Shown here: positions 39,272-49,693 of the stretch, one piece after another | How the letters are laid out: each line of letters starts with the position of its first letter | Numbering within the stretch: position 1 is the first letter of the stretch | NCBI RefSeq assembly: GCF_004770995.1 | Contig: NZ_RQHW01000079.1 | Span: forward strand, 108,628 to 172,627 | DNA length: 64,000 nt | Direction: 5' to 3' | DNA from: Leptospira idonii | GTDB lineage: Bacteria > Spirochaetota > Leptospiria > Leptospirales > Leptospiraceae | Notes under the pieces: generated by a model | Databases searched by the model: none | Told to the model about the DNA's origin: nothing | What the model saw: only the letters and a program-made list of their open reading frames with translations | Position numbers and translations under genes: made by a program

Positions 39272-40625
39272 AGCCGCAGTCGTTTTTTGTTGTTTGTTTT
39301 TGCATTCGTATCTGTTTTCCGTTTCTTTGGAAGACAGCAATTCGGTAGATGTAAGGATCACCTTTCAAAAGGTCAGCCATCAGAATCCCTGGATGATCGG
39401 AGAACCTTTCGTGAAAAAGGGAACTGCCATTCATTTGGGAGGCGGTCAGTTCTTTACGATGACATTGGCACGTCAAAAACCCATTTTCGCTGAATTCGAA
39501 TCTTTGGATTTTTCCGTTCCCAAATTAAAAGTTGCCGCATACGATCCTGAAACAGGTTTCACATTACTTCAATCAGTCGATACGGAGAAACTTTCCAAAA
39601 AAATCTCCCTAGACGATAAGTCTGCGAAAAAACTTTGTTCGACCGGAAAATCCAGATATGTGCAGTTGCCTTTTTCCAAAACGCCCATCAAGGTTTTTCT
39701 TTTGGAGAAAAAGGAAGCGGACGAACCCAATTTCATTTTCAATAAATCTTTGTTATGTGGTATTAGCTATTCCGATTTTCTGATTCCTACGGAATATGTT
39801 CGTTATTTTTTCAACGAAACCGGATCCGTTCGATCCTTCCCTCATCCCGGCTGGACGTTCGATGTTCAATTGACTCCTTCCGAAAAGGAATATTATTCCA
39901 AAGATATAGGAAGAGGAGTTCTAGTGTCGGAAGCGGTTCCAGGAGTCGGCCCCGCATACAGCTTGTTTCCCGGAGACATCGTCATAGGAATCGGGGAAAG
40001 TTCTTTGGCTTCTTTGAACGATTGGGATCGTTACGACAGAGTGATGGATTTGATTTTAAGGGACGGAGCTGGAAATCTGAAAAAGGCAGGATCAAAAACG
40101 GATCTTACCGTCTACCGCAACCATACAAAAGTTAAGGTATCTTACCCTCTTTCCCGTTATAAAACGGATGCGTTCCTGATTCCTGATGAAGCTCCTGAAC
40201 AAAAACCTTTGTATTTCATCATAGGAGGGTTCTTTTTTACGGAACTTTCCGGATCTTATCTGAAGGAATTCGGAGCGGAATACAGAGTAAAGTCCGAGAA
40301 AAAGTTAGTTTATCTTACCGATTTTTATCAGAAAAAAACGCACCCTGTTCGCGAGAAGATCGTTATTTTAAGCAGGGTTTTTCCTTTGGAAGGAAATTTA
40401 GGATATCATGAATTTCAGGACTTGATTTTGGAAAAAGTGAACGGAGTTAGGATTACTTCACTTTCACAATTGAAAACCAAAATCGAAACGGACGACATCG
40501 ATTATTTTGCCTTCGAGTTTTCGGGAGGAAAGTTTACCGTCTTTACTAGACGGGATCTACAAGCCCTTCAGTCGGAACTCCAATCCGCCTATAAAATCGA
40601 CCGCTTTCAGAATTTGCAAGATTAA
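39258..40625 (+). CDS. HtrA-like protein without catalytic triad (probable pseudoprotease)
   Basis: 455 residues with a signal peptide (AAVVFCCLFLHSYLFSVS). The order of segments follows the preceding HtrA: an N-terminal protease-like region, a PDZ-like region (RGVLVSEAVPGVGPAYSLFPGDIVIGIG) and a C-terminal region ending FQDLILEKVNGVRITSLSQLKTKI. The triad is not present: the segment aligning with LTNAHVIQ reads FTMTLARQ, that aligning with DCDLALLEV reads PETGFTLLQ, and no GNSGG is seen. It is probably a partner or chaperone for the adjacent protease. GGAG lies 6 bases before the ATG. Confidence 0.72.
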   Translation: MKLCKAAVVFCCLFLHSYLFSVSLEDSNSVDVRITFQKVSHQNPWMIGEPFVKKGTAIHLGGGQFFTMTLARQKPIFAEFESLDFSVPKLKVAAYDPETGFTLLQSVDTEKLSKKISLDDKSAKKLCSTGKSRYVQLPFSKTPIKVFLLEKKEADEPNFIFNKSLLCGISYSDFLIPTEYVRYFFNETGSVRSFPHPGWTFDVQLTPSEKEYYSKDIGRGVLVSEAVPGVGPAYSLFPGDIVIGIGESSLASLNDWDRYDRVMDLILRDGAGNLKKAGSKTDLTVYRNHTKVKVSYPLSRYKTDAFLIPDEAPEQKPLYFIIGGFFFTELSGSYLKEFGAEYRVKSEKKLVYLTDFYQKKTHPVREKIVILSRVFPLEGNLGYHEFQDLILEKVNGVRITSLSQLKTKIETDDIDYFAFEFSGGKFTVFTRRDLQALQSELQSAYKIDRFQNLQD

Positions 40626-40700
40626 GCACATCTCCGAAAAAATCGATTTACAGGAGAACGGAAATTTGGCGAAATTGAAGGCCGGTCTTAGGCTGTATTG

Positions 40701-41588
40701 ATGAAAATCCTCTTTGTTGATGATGAAGATAATATTCGAGAACTCTTCCAAGAATATTTCCACAGAGAGTTCGATGTCCATTTAGCTTCCAACGGGGAAG
40801 AGGCACTTCTTGCCGCTACCACTCAAAGTTTCGACCTAATCATTTCCGATATCAGCTTGCCTAAGTTAAACGGAATACAGTTCATCCAAAAACTCAGATC
40901 TGAATCCATCTATACTCCTTTCGTAGTCATTACGGGGGACAGCGACATTCAGATAGCAATTGATGTGTTCCGTATGGGAGCCGTCGATTTTTTCCTCAAA
41001 CCGTTTCGGATGGAATCTCTCCGTCTTAGAATTAAAAAATTCGAAAATACGGATAACGACACGAATCTGTTGTTTCATACGGGAGAAGTTTCTCTCGTTG
41101 CGGGAGACTATACCCTTCTCTTCCGACCTAAAATCAAAAATATCAATAAATATGTGGCTCTCATTTTAGAACCCATTTTGAACAATCCTCGTGCCAGAGA
41201 GGAAGATTTACTTTCCTTAAAAGTTGTTTTGTACGAACTCATCGCCAATGCCATCGAACATGGAGTAGCCGGTGTGAGTTATCAGGAAAAACAAAAACTT
41301 TTGGAAGCAAACGAAGATTATTTCCTCTATGTGGATCGAAAATGCGAACAGTGTCAACTGTCCATAGAAGTGCATGTGAGTTTGGATCAGAATGGAATTC
41401 AGATCATGATTAAGGACGATGGAGAAGGTTTCGATTTGGCTTCCGTTCCCAATCCCATCGAAAATCCGGGAGCGAATTTAGTGAGTGGAAGAGGGATCTT
41501 TCTGGCAAAGATGAATATCGATACGATCAAATACAATCAGAAAGGAAACGAAGTTCGATTTTATAAGCACTGGACTACGCCTGTTTAG
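40701..41588 (+). CDS. receiver-GHKL ATPase fusion regulator
   Basis: 295 residues. The receiver domain has VDDEDNI, phosphoacceptor Asp50 in IISDISLP, a Thr switch (VVITGDS) and FFLKPFR. The C-terminal half is a GHKL ATPase like anti-sigma kinases: VVLYELIANAIEHG (N box), IKDDGEGFDL (G1) and SGRGIFLAKMNID (G2), with no phosphoacceptor His. The architecture fits a phosphorylation-controlled RsbW-type kinase that might oppose a SpoIIE phosphatase. The ATG is at 40701 (a TTG lies one codon upstream). It converges with the barrel-protein gene with a 4-base overlap. Confidence 0.82.
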   Translation: MKILFVDDEDNIRELFQEYFHREFDVHLASNGEEALLAATTQSFDLIISDISLPKLNGIQFIQKLRSESIYTPFVVITGDSDIQIAIDVFRMGAVDFFLKPFRMESLRLRIKKFENTDNDTNLLFHTGEVSLVAGDYTLLFRPKIKNINKYVALILEPILNNPRAREEDLLSLKVVLYELIANAIEHGVAGVSYQEKQKLLEANEDYFLYVDRKCEQCQLSIEVHVSLDQNGIQIMIKDDGEGFDLASVPNPIENPGANLVSGRGIFLAKMNIDTIKYNQKGNEVRFYKHWTTPV

Positions 41589-43015
41589 AATTTAAAACCT
41601 GCAGAAACATAATATCTCCAAAATTCTTTTTCCGCCGACTTTTCTCTAAAAGGCTCCGTTACAAATACCACGGTTTTTTGGGGATCAACATTCGCATAAC
41701 AAATGGAAGCTGTAAAAAAGCCTTTGATCGTATTCTCCAAATTTCCTGTAAGCTTCAGAATCATTTCCGTTCCCATCCCCATTTCCGAATGAGAACGGTT
41801 GAGGAACACATCTCCTCTCAAAGAAGGCAGAAAGGAATGTCCGATTTGGATTCCAGTCATTTGAATTCCTTTGTTTTCGAATCCGGGATCTTTTTTCGCC
41901 AAAAGATCGTAAAACAATCTGTCGTTTGGAAAGTAAACGGACTGATAAAGTAAAAAAGAGGAATATCCTCCCAGAACTCTAGGTTCCGCAAGAGGAGCCG
42001 CATATCCGTCGCTATTTGAATCTCTTCTCTCTTCTTTGTCCTTACGGGTGTACAAACCCGATATCGATAAAAGCCAATCCCCTAGATTTCCATGAAGGGA
42101 AGAGTAAGCTAAAAAACTGTCGGTGGTTTGCTCCGATTCCTGCCAAGGGTAAGCGGTTTGTTTTCTGCTTCCTGTGACTCGAATCAAAGAAAGATCGAGA
42201 TTTGTATCTTTCCAAAAAGAAGCCGATCTGAATTCCATTCCGGAGTAGAGATAGTGTCCGAAAACATTTTGAGGATAAAGTTTGAATTCGGATGGATCGA
42301 AATTCGGTTCTCTATAGATATAATGAAAGAACTGAAGGTTTTCCCAGAATAAAATTCCTTGCGATCGAATGTTTCCCCCCCACATTTCTCTTCTGCTGTG
42401 ATTCCATGCTTTCGGAGAAAGGGGTTCTTCTTCCGGTTTCATTCTAAGAGAAAGGAGAGAAAAAGATAAAACTTTGTTTTTGGAAACTCCTACTTCTCCG
42501 AATTCCGCCATTCCGTTGAATAAAAAACCGAAACCGTCTAACCTTTGCCAGCCTCTTCCTCCTTCCAAGTGAAAGTCGAGGTTTTGAAATTCCGCTCCGA
42601 GACTCAAAACGGCTTCCCCGTCCCAGACAGAGTTTACTGTTTTTTCGATTAACTTTGATTCTGCGGCAAGAAGTCTGGGTCCTAAGATCAAAGAGAGATA
42701 ATACGATTTCGATCTATAATAAAAAGCGGCTTGGGCACTTGCCTGCCCTAAACCCAGATATTTTCCCGCTTGGTCCTTATCGTCTCCTCCTCTTTGGGAA
42801 CGAAAGGCACCTCCTCCATAGATATGATAGTCGGCTCCGAAACCTTCCTGAGGTTCTTCTACGAAATTCTGAAATCGATTCTGGGCTTTGGGACTGACTC
42901 TTCCCCAATCCAAAGCGGCTTTGAAGTCGTCCCAAAAATAATCCGAATAAGAAACGGCAGATATCTGTGTAGAAATAAAAAAGAGAGAAAAGAAAAGGAT
43001 ACCGTAACGGTTCAT
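41585..43015 (-). CDS. putative outer-membrane beta-barrel protein
   Basis: 476 residues with a signal peptide (ILFFSLFFISTQISAVS). The rest is rich in alternating polar and aromatic/hydrophobic residues with Gly-turns (YYLSLILGP, LSLGAEFQNLDFHLEGG, FHYIYREPNFD), and the last residues are YYVSAGFKF, a terminal Phe typical of Bam-assembled barrels. No TonB box or plug was noticed. The gene follows the flippase gene by 10 bases on the same strand, which fits an envelope role. The transported substrate is unknown. Confidence 0.65.
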   Translation of the reverse strand: MNRYGILFFSLFFISTQISAVSYSDYFWDDFKAALDWGRVSPKAQNRFQNFVEEPQEGFGADYHIYGGGAFRSQRGGDDKDQAGKYLGLGQASAQAAFYYRSKSYYLSLILGPRLLAAESKLIEKTVNSVWDGEAVLSLGAEFQNLDFHLEGGRGWQRLDGFGFLFNGMAEFGEVGVSKNKVLSFSLLSLRMKPEEEPLSPKAWNHSRREMWGGNIRSQGILFWENLQFFHYIYREPNFDPSEFKLYPQNVFGHYLYSGMEFRSASFWKDTNLDLSLIRVTGSRKQTAYPWQESEQTTDSFLAYSSLHGNLGDWLLSISGLYTRKDKEERRDSNSDGYAAPLAEPRVLGGYSSFLLYQSVYFPNDRLFYDLLAKKDPGFENKGIQMTGIQIGHSFLPSLRGDVFLNRSHSEMGMGTEMILKLTGNLENTIKGFFTASICYANVDPQKTVVFVTEPFREKSAEKEFWRYYVSAGFKF

Positions 43016-43025
43016 GCGGAAGTTT

Positions 43026-44303
43026 CTATTTCCTAAAGTAAGCCAAAAAGTATCCCACCAAAATCAGCCAGGAAACCACTTGTCCCAAAAATAAGGAAAT
43101 GGCCGCACCGTTCGCTCCCCAATCGGGTATGATCCAGAAATCGAATACGGCTCCCAAAGCGAGTCTGAGAAGCGCCAGTCCCGCCAGCATCTTAGGTTGA
43201 CCTAATGCAAATAAGGCGGTTCCCAGAGGGGCGAATACCAATTGAAGAAGGAAATTGGGATAAAGGATTTTAAATACGGATATGGAATTCGAATACTTTG
43301 CTCCGAATAACAGAGTCAGTATGGGTTCCGCAAGAAAAATTCCCGGAAGAAGTAGGAAGGCGATGAGTCCTCCTAGCGCTACCGACTTTTTCAGGAAGTT
43401 GGGAAATTCCTCCGAGTCGGCCAGTCGGGAAAGTTTAGGATAGATGATGGAATTGAAAGTCGATAGTATGATGACGAATCCACTGAATAATTGTAAGGCG
43501 GTTCCGTAATCTGCCACAATTTCGGGAGGATGAAATTGATTCAGGAAAAAAATCTCCAATCTGTCGGAAAGGATGGCGAATATGGATGCCGCAAACGCCC
43601 AAAGATTGAACATCATCAGTTTTTTCTGGCTGTCTTGTATCGCCTCTTTCGGTGCGGAAAAAGAAAGTTCCTCTCCTTGGAAAAAAAAGAAAAACAAAAA
43701 CAGAACGAAGAGAGGAGAGATGCAGAAGATGGTGAGTATGTCCAGATAAGAAAGAGGATGAATGCTTGTTTCTGCGAAATAGATGAGAACACCTAATCGT
43801 AGTAAATTGGGTAAAGGGTTCCATAAAGAAAGTGCTTTGTATTTTCTGTAAGAAACGAAAAGGCTTTCGAAGTAGGAAAGAAAAGATACGATCACTCCCC
43901 CGAAGAGTAAAATAGCGATTACGAAATAATTTTCATTTGTGAATGCGAAGGCCAGGATGCTGAGCGCAGCCAGAATCATAAAAGAATAGAATTTGATTCT
44001 GAGGGAAGCATTGAGAAGAGCCCCCGGGTCTTCTTTTTTGTCAACTAACGGAGATATGTATTTGATCAGTGCATTGGGAAGACCGAATTCTGCAATAGCA
44101 AGTACCACCGGTAGAAATCCCAGAAAGTATTGAAGTTTTCCGTTCTCCGTTTTGCTCAATAGATTTACGGAGTAAATCATAAAGGCCAAATTGGTGACCG
44201 AAGAAATTCCTTTCGAAAAACTAACAAAGAAGGAATTTTTTAAAACTCCTTCTCTAGTGAGTTCTCCTTTCAGAGAACGAATTACGTTTACGATTTTTTT
44301 CAT
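43026..44303 (-). CDS. polysaccharide (Wzx-like) flippase
   Basis: 425 residues and about 12 membrane helices. The N-terminal SFSKGISSVTNLAFMIYSVNLLSKTENGKLQYF and the central SDRLEIFFLNQFHPPEIVADYGTALQL match the MOP-family polysaccharide exporters that flip lipid-linked sugar units across the inner membrane. The gene overlaps the PAP2 gene by 4 bases (ATGA). No glycosyltransferase gene is next to it in this window. Confidence 0.82.
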   Translation of the reverse strand: MKKIVNVIRSLKGELTREGVLKNSFFVSFSKGISSVTNLAFMIYSVNLLSKTENGKLQYFLGFLPVVLAIAEFGLPNALIKYISPLVDKKEDPGALLNASLRIKFYSFMILAALSILAFAFTNENYFVIAILLFGGVIVSFLSYFESLFVSYRKYKALSLWNPLPNLLRLGVLIYFAETSIHPLSYLDILTIFCISPLFVLFLFFFFFQGEELSFSAPKEAIQDSQKKLMMFNLWAFAASIFAILSDRLEIFFLNQFHPPEIVADYGTALQLFSGFVIILSTFNSIIYPKLSRLADSEEFPNFLKKSVALGGLIAFLLLPGIFLAEPILTLLFGAKYSNSISVFKILYPNFLLQLVFAPLGTALFALGQPKMLAGLALLRLALGAVFDFWIIPDWGANGAAISLFLGQVVSWLILVGYFLAYFRK

Positions 44304-45307
44304 CGGGAGGCGGAAAGAAAACGCCCTCCTGCAATCCTTTGAAGTAAAATAGGATAAATTACGATGAGAGCAAAACTTGTAATCAGGTAACGTATGTATC
44401 TGAGAAGCAGATCATCCTTCCATTCCGTTTTTTGTGCGAGGGACGACGGCAGGATATAAAAGATTCCTAAAACTAAAATCAATACCGACAGTCTCACACC
44501 GAAGGCAGATAGATCGAACTTTCCTTCAGAAACAGGCATACCCCAATTCAAAAATTCATGTTTTGAAAATTTAGGATAAAACAAAACTCCTATCCAGAAA
44601 CCTGCGATGGAACCGGCGGCTGTGACCGCAGTCGCCAAACTATGATGATGTTCCGGGGATAAATATTTCGAATCCAGAAGAATCACTGAAAAACTCAAAA
44701 CCAATCCTAAAAGACTGAGGGTTCTGTGTTTATCCGTCTGAATGAAGTAATGCGGAAGGGATTTTTTATCCAGATAGGAAAGGAAAGAAATTAAGATTCC
44801 TAAATGGATAAGACCCACGAAAAAACCCGCAGTCACATCTCCCAGATAATGCACTTTCAAATACATTCTCGTTAAGGGAGTGATGAGGATGATCGAAATG
44901 CAAAGCAGTCGGAACCAAACATTTTTAAAACGATAAGCTAACAATCCCCATACGACTACTGCCGAGTAGGCGTGCCCGGAAGGAAAACCGAATGCTTTTT
45001 CTCCGAAGGCTTCCGGATAAGGAAACGGTCTGGGACTTTCGAAATAGAATTTGCCCAAGGCAATCACAAGGCCGGAGGTCAAAAGGCCGGTAGCCAGCTC
45101 GAATCCGAGTTTAGGATTGTAAAATGCGTAAGCGAAAGAGATGAGAACCAGGAAAAAAACGGTTCCTCCCAGGTAATGACAAATGACGGAGAGGAAAAAA
45201 AACAGGGAACCGAAGGTAGGATCCAATCCGTGGAGAAAATCTAAAGGTTCTCCCGAAAACCAAATCTGTGCGAAAATTGCTGAAGTTAGGATCATAGGAT
45301 TTTCCAT
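44300..45307 (-). CDS. PAP2-family membrane phosphatase
   Basis: 335 residues, polytopic. The acid-phosphatase signature is complete: KFYFESPRPFP, FPSGHAYSAVVVW and RMYLKVHYLGDV (the K-x6-RP, PSGH and R-x5-H-x3-D motifs). Such enzymes remove phosphate from undecaprenyl pyrophosphate, phosphatidate or lipid A. Coupling with the overlapping flippase gene suggests recycling of the lipid carrier, but this is inference. It starts 60 bases away from the divergent plsC-like gene. Confidence 0.87.
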   Translation of the reverse strand: MENPMILTSAIFAQIWFSGEPLDFLHGLDPTFGSLFFFLSVICHYLGGTVFFLVLISFAYAFYNPKLGFELATGLLTSGLVIALGKFYFESPRPFPYPEAFGEKAFGFPSGHAYSAVVVWGLLAYRFKNVWFRLLCISIILITPLTRMYLKVHYLGDVTAGFFVGLIHLGILISFLSYLDKKSLPHYFIQTDKHRTLSLLGLVLSFSVILLDSKYLSPEHHHSLATAVTAAGSIAGFWIGVLFYPKFSKHEFLNWGMPVSEGKFDLSAFGVRLSVLILVLGIFYILPSSLAQKTEWKDDLLLRYIRYLITSFALIVIYPILLQRIAGGRFLSASR

Positions 45308-45367
45308 CTAGGATGAAAATCCAACTTGATTTCATAAAGTTTTATTTTCAGATGTGTGGAGTTTCCT

Positions 45368-46189
45368 ATGGATGAGAATCAAAAAGACAACGATATTTTA
45401 GACAGTTTATTTGTAATTCCCAGAGAAGTCCCTAAAACGATTCTCAGGAGCCTTTTGGAATTGGTGTATGATGTGAAAGTCACCGGTTCCCAGTTCATCC
45501 CGGAAACGGGGGGAGCTCTTTTTGTCTCAAACCATACGGATTATCTGGACATTCCCGTCCAAGGCGCCTATGCGGAGAGAAAAATCGTCTATTTGGGAAA
45601 ATATGAACTCTTCCATCCTCAGGAAGAGATCATGAAATATGTGAATCATAAAAATTCACCGTTTCATTATCCCCCTCTCAGCTTCACCAAACCTATGATA
45701 GAATACACTCTCAAATCCTTGGGAGGGATCATCAAAGCCAACCTCATCCACTGGGGAAGTATGCCCATCATTCGAAATGCCGCAGGGGAAACCACAACCA
45801 TGGATAAAAAAGCGGCTATGGAATATTACGAAAAACTGGAAGAATACATGGTGGGTCTTATGCGAGGAGGAGAAATCCTTTCCATTTACCCGGAAGGTAC
45901 CAGATCCGAAACGGGAGAAGTGGGATCTTTCAAAGCTATGGCTGCAAAAATGGCGATCCGTGCAGGGGTTCCTATCATCCCTTCCGGAATCAGCGGTGCC
46001 ACCAATATGTCCAAACCTCAGGCATTTCTTTCCGGAAAAGCGTTCAAAGCGAAGATTCGTTATAATATCGGAAAGCCTATCCTGCCTTCCGAATTTCCTC
46101 AAGGGCCGGAAAAAAAGGCAGCGAAAGAACTTACTGAGATTCTGGAAAAGAGAGTCGCAGCTCTAGTCCAAAACCCTGAGTCCGATTAA
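45368..46189 (+). CDS. 1-acyl-glycerol-3-phosphate acyltransferase family protein
   Basis: 273 residues. The catalytic HX4D is NHTDYLD (His56, Asp61), followed by GKYELF and IYPEGTRSETGEVGSFKAMAAKMA and GVPIIPSGISG, the four acyltransferase blocks of PlsC. It should acylate lysophosphatidate at the inner membrane, although related proteins act on other lipids. No signal peptide was seen. The ATG at 45368 has GGAG 6 bases upstream; a GTG four codons earlier overlaps that site. Confidence 0.85.
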   Translation: MDENQKDNDILDSLFVIPREVPKTILRSLLELVYDVKVTGSQFIPETGGALFVSNHTDYLDIPVQGAYAERKIVYLGKYELFHPQEEIMKYVNHKNSPFHYPPLSFTKPMIEYTLKSLGGIIKANLIHWGSMPIIRNAAGETTTMDKKAAMEYYEKLEEYMVGLMRGGEILSIYPEGTRSETGEVGSFKAMAAKMAIRAGVPIIPSGISGATNMSKPQAFLSGKAFKAKIRYNIGKPILPSEFPQGPEKKAAKELTEILEKRVAALVQNPESD

Positions 46190-46282
46190 CGAACTTTTTC
46201 CTTAATAGTTCCAAAACTATGGCATAGAAGGTTCGATTTTAACATTGAATCTTCTGGGGTTCCCGTGAGATCGTAGTCATGT

Positions 46283-49200
46283 ATGATCATGGAAACCTCT
46301 ACTTACTCACCTAAAAACAAAATACGTTTTGTCACTGCGGCTTCTCTCTTTGATGGGCACGACGCTTCCATCAATATCATGAGAAGGATTTTGCAGCAGA
46401 GCGGGGTAGAGGTCATTCATCTGGGCCACAACCGAAGCGTCCAAGAAATCGTAGAATGTGCCATCCAGGAAGATGTGCAAGGGATCGCCATCACCAGTTA
46501 CCAAGGCGGCCACGTAGAATTTTTTCAATATATGATCGATCTTTTGCAACAAAACGGAGCAGGTCATATACATGTGTTTGGCGGAGGCGGTGGAACGATT
46601 CTTCCTTCGGAGATCGACGAACTTCATAAATACGGAGTCACTCATATCTATTCCCCGGATGAAGGAAGAAATATGGGATTGCAAGGGATGATCAACGATG
46701 TGGTTCGAAGATCCGACTTCCCCACTCCTCTTTCGTTTAACGGGGATCTGCAAAGCCAGATCGTTAAAAAAAATCCTTTGGCTCTCGGCCAAGCAATCAC
46801 TCAGATGGAATTTTCTTTGCTGCAGGATTCCCCTTCCTTATCTTTGAAACTAAACTTTCCCGAACCGCAAACCACCATTCCTGTTTTGGGAATTACGGGA
46901 ACGGGAGGAGCGGGAAAATCCTCTCTTACCGATGAACTGGTTCGTCGTTTTTTGAACGATTTTCCCGAGAAGACGATTGCGATTTTATCTGTGGATCCTT
47001 CCAAACGAAAAACGGGAGGAGCTCTTTTGGGGGATCGAATTCGAATGAATTCCATATTCAACAAACGAGTGTATATGCGGTCTTTCGCCACAAGAGAAGC
47101 CAATATCGCTCTCAATCGAAGTGTGAAAGGCGCCATTCAAATCTTAAAATCGGCAGGATACGATCTCATCGTAGTAGAAACGGCAGGGATCGGGCAAAGT
47201 GACTCGGAAATTACGGAAGTATCCGACGTGTCCCTTTATGTGATGACTCCGGAATACGGAGCGGCTACGCAGCTGGAAAAAATCGATATGATCGATTATG
47301 CGGACGTGATCGCTATTAATAAGTTTGACAAACGAGGCGCATTGGATGCGTTACGTGACGTAAAAAAACAATACCAAAGATCGAGACAGGCTTTCGACAA
47401 AAACATAGACGATATGCCTGTCTTCGGAACTATCGCTTCTCAGTTCCAAGACGCAGGAACGGACGAATTGTACATCAATTTGATCCAAACAGTGATCGAT
47501 AAAACGAAATTGGATTGGAAGAGTGATTTCAAAAATAAAAAATCCTCGAATGAATCTTCCGTAGTTCTTCCGCCGGATCGAGTTCGTTATTTGGCGGAAA
47601 TCAAAGAAGAAATCGACCGAAATCTTTCCTGGATCGAAAATGAATCGGAAACTGCAAGATCCGCCTTTCAGCTGAAAGGAAGCATCGATCTATTATCCAA
47701 AAAAGGAAAGGATACGAAAGATTTAGAATCCGAATTCCAAATCCTTTGGGACTCTCTGTCTTTGGATTCCAAAACGCATATAGAGGAATGGAAACAAAAA
47801 GTAGAAAGTTTTAAAAAAGAGTCTTACAGCTATTTTGTGAGAGGAAAGGAAATCAAAGTTTCCAATTATACGGAATCTCTCAGTCATTTGAAAATTCCTA
47901 AAATCGCAGCTCCTAGGTTCGTGGATTGGGGAGACATCGTTCGTTGGTCGTATCAGGAAAATTTTCCAGGTTTTTTTCCTTATACTGCGGGAGTGTATCC
48001 TTACAAACGAAGCGGGGAAGATCCCACTCGTATGTTTGCGGGGGAGGGCGGCCCGGAAAGAACCAACCAAAGATTTCATTATTTAAGTTCAGGAATGCCC
48101 GCCAAACGACTGTCAACTGCATTCGATTCGGTCACTTTGTACGGAGAAGATCCCGATCTTCGTCCGGACATCTACGGAAAGATCGGAAACTCCGGCGTAA
48201 ACATCGCAACTTTGGATGATGCGAAAAAATTATATTCCGGCTTCGATCTTTGTGATCCTTCCACTTCAGTGTCCATGACTATCAACGGGCCGGCGCCGAT
48301 GGTTTTAGCGTTCTTTTTGAACGCTGCCGTCGACCAAGCTTGTGAAAAATACATTCGTGCGAACGGTCTTACCGAAGAAGTTCAATCCAAAATCGATTCC
48401 ATATACAAAGCGAAAGGAATCGCAAAGCCTGGATTTAATGGAAATCTTCCTTCCGGAAATGAAGGATTGGGACTTTTGCTTCTGGGAGTTACGGGAGATG
48501 AAGTGCTTCCTGCGGATGTTTATTCCAAGTTGAAAAAAGAAGCTCTATCCCAAGTCAGAGGAACCGTACAGGCGGATATCTTGAAGGAAGATCAAGCGCA
48601 GAATACTTGCATCTTTTCCACGGAATTTGCTCTGAAAATGATGGGGGACATTCAGAAATATTTTATCGAACAAAATGTCCGCAATTTCTATTCCGTTTCC
48701 ATCAGCGGATATCATATTGCGGAAGCGGGAGCCAATCCGATCACACAAGTGGCTTTCACTTTGGCGAACGGTTTTACTTACGTGGAATATTATCTAAGCA
48801 GAGGAATGAACATTGATGACTTTGCTCCGAACCTTTCTTTTTTCTTTTCCAATGGAATCGATCCCGAATATTCTGTGATCGGACGTGTGGCTCGCCGTAT
48901 TTGGTCGAAGGCGATGAAATACAAATACAACGGAAACGAAAGATCTCAGATGTTGAAATATCACATTCAAACTTCAGGTCGTTCCCTCCATTCTCAAGAA
49001 ATCGATTTCAATGATATTCGAACCACATTGCAGGCATTATATGCAATTTACGACAATTGTAATTCCCTTCATACGAATGCTTATGATGAGGCGATTACTA
49101 CTCCTACGGAAGATTCTGTCCGTCGTGCGGTCGCCATCCAGTTGATCATCAATAGAGAGTTAGGTCTTGCAAAGAATGAAAATCCTTTGCAAGGTTCTTT

Positions 49201-49657
49201 CATCATCGAAGAATTAACCGATCTTGTGGAAAATGCAATTTTGGACGAATTCAACCGTATTACGGAAAGAGGCGGAGTTCTGGGTGCAATGGAAAGAATG
49301 TACCAAAGAAATAAGATCCAAGAAGAATCCCTTCATTATGAAACTCTAAAACACACTGGCGAGTATCCGATCATAGGAGTGAATACTTTCCTAAGTAAAA
49401 ACGGTTCTCCTACTGTGATTCCCGGAGAAGTGATTCGTTCTACGGACGAAGAAAAGAAAAAACAAATTTCCAATCTCCAAAACTTTCATCACAGAAACCA
49501 ACCTAAGTTGGAAAAAACGATCTCTTCGCTGAAAGAAAAGGCACGAAATAAGGAGAATATTTTCGAAGAACTTTTGGAAACGGTGAAAACCGCTTCTTTG
49601 GGGCAAATTTCACAAGCGCTCTATGAAGTGGGTGGACAGTACAGAAGAAATATGTAA
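46283..49657 (+). CDS. icmF: fused isobutyryl-CoA mutase IcmF
   Basis: A 1124-residue fusion of three parts. First a B12-binding domain (DGHDASIN, His26 as the lower cobalt ligand, to about 150). Then a MeaB-like GTPase chaperone with P-loop [13 protein letters not shown] (about 204) and [15 protein letters not shown]. Last a mutase barrel (about 560-1124) with [31 protein letters not shown] and [19 protein letters not shown]. This order and the YPYKR and GEGGPERT motifs identify IcmF, not methylmalonyl-CoA mutase. It interconverts isobutyryl-CoA and butyryl-CoA, and needs adenosylcobalamin and GTP. No neighbouring gene obviously shares the pathway. Confidence 0.92.
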   Translation: MIMETSTYSPKNKIRFVTAASLFDGHDASINIMRRILQQSGVEVIHLGHNRSVQEIVECAIQEDVQGIAITSYQGGHVEFFQYMIDLLQQNGAGHIHVFGGGGGTILPSEIDELHKYGVTHIYSPDEGRNMGLQGMINDVVRRSDFPTPLSFNGDLQSQIVKKNPLALGQAITQMEFSLLQDSPSLSLKLNFPEPQTTIPVLGITGTGGAGKSSLTDELVRRFLNDFPEKTIAILSVDPSKRKTGGALLGDRIRMNSIFNKRVYMRSFATREANIALNRSVKGAIQILKSAGYDLIVVETAGIGQSDSEITEVSDVSLYVMTPEYGAATQLEKIDMIDYADVIAINKFDKRGALDALRDVKKQYQRSRQAFDKNIDDMPVFGTIASQFQDAGTDELYINLIQTVIDKTKLDWKSDFKNKKSSNESSVVLPPDRVRYLAEIKEEIDRNLSWIENESETARSAFQLKGSIDLLSKKGKDTKDLESEFQILWDSLSLDSKTHIEEWKQKVESFKKESYSYFVRGKEIKVSNYTESLSHLKIPKIAAPRFVDWGDIVRWSYQENFPGFFPYTAGVYPYKRSGEDPTRMFAGEGGPERTNQRFHYLSSGMPAKRLSTAFDSVTLYGEDPDLRPDIYGKIGNSGVNIATLDDAKKLYSGFDLCDPSTSVSMTINGPAPMVLAFFLNAAVDQACEKYIRANGLTEEVQSKIDSIYKAKGIAKPGFNGNLPSGNEGLGLLLLGVTGDEVLPADVYSKLKKEALSQVRGTVQADILKEDQAQNTCIFSTEFALKMMGDIQKYFIEQNVRNFYSVSISGYHIAEAGANPITQVAFTLANGFTYVEYYLSRGMNIDDFAPNLSFFFSNGIDPEYSVIGRVARRIWSKAMKYKYNGNERSQMLKYHIQTSGRSLHSQEIDFNDIRTTLQALYAIYDNCNSLHTNAYDEAITTPTEDSVRRAVAIQLIINRELGLAKNENPLQGSFIIEELTDLVENAILDEFNRITERGGVLGAMERMYQRNKIQEESLHYETLKHTGEYPIIGVNTFLSKNGSPTVIPGEVIRSTDEEKKKQISNLQNFHHRNQPKLEKTISSLKEKARNKENIFEELLETVKTASLGQISQALYEVGGQYRRNM

Positions 49658-49693
49658 ACTATCTCTCAAGATCGGCATTCTTTAGGGAGAACT

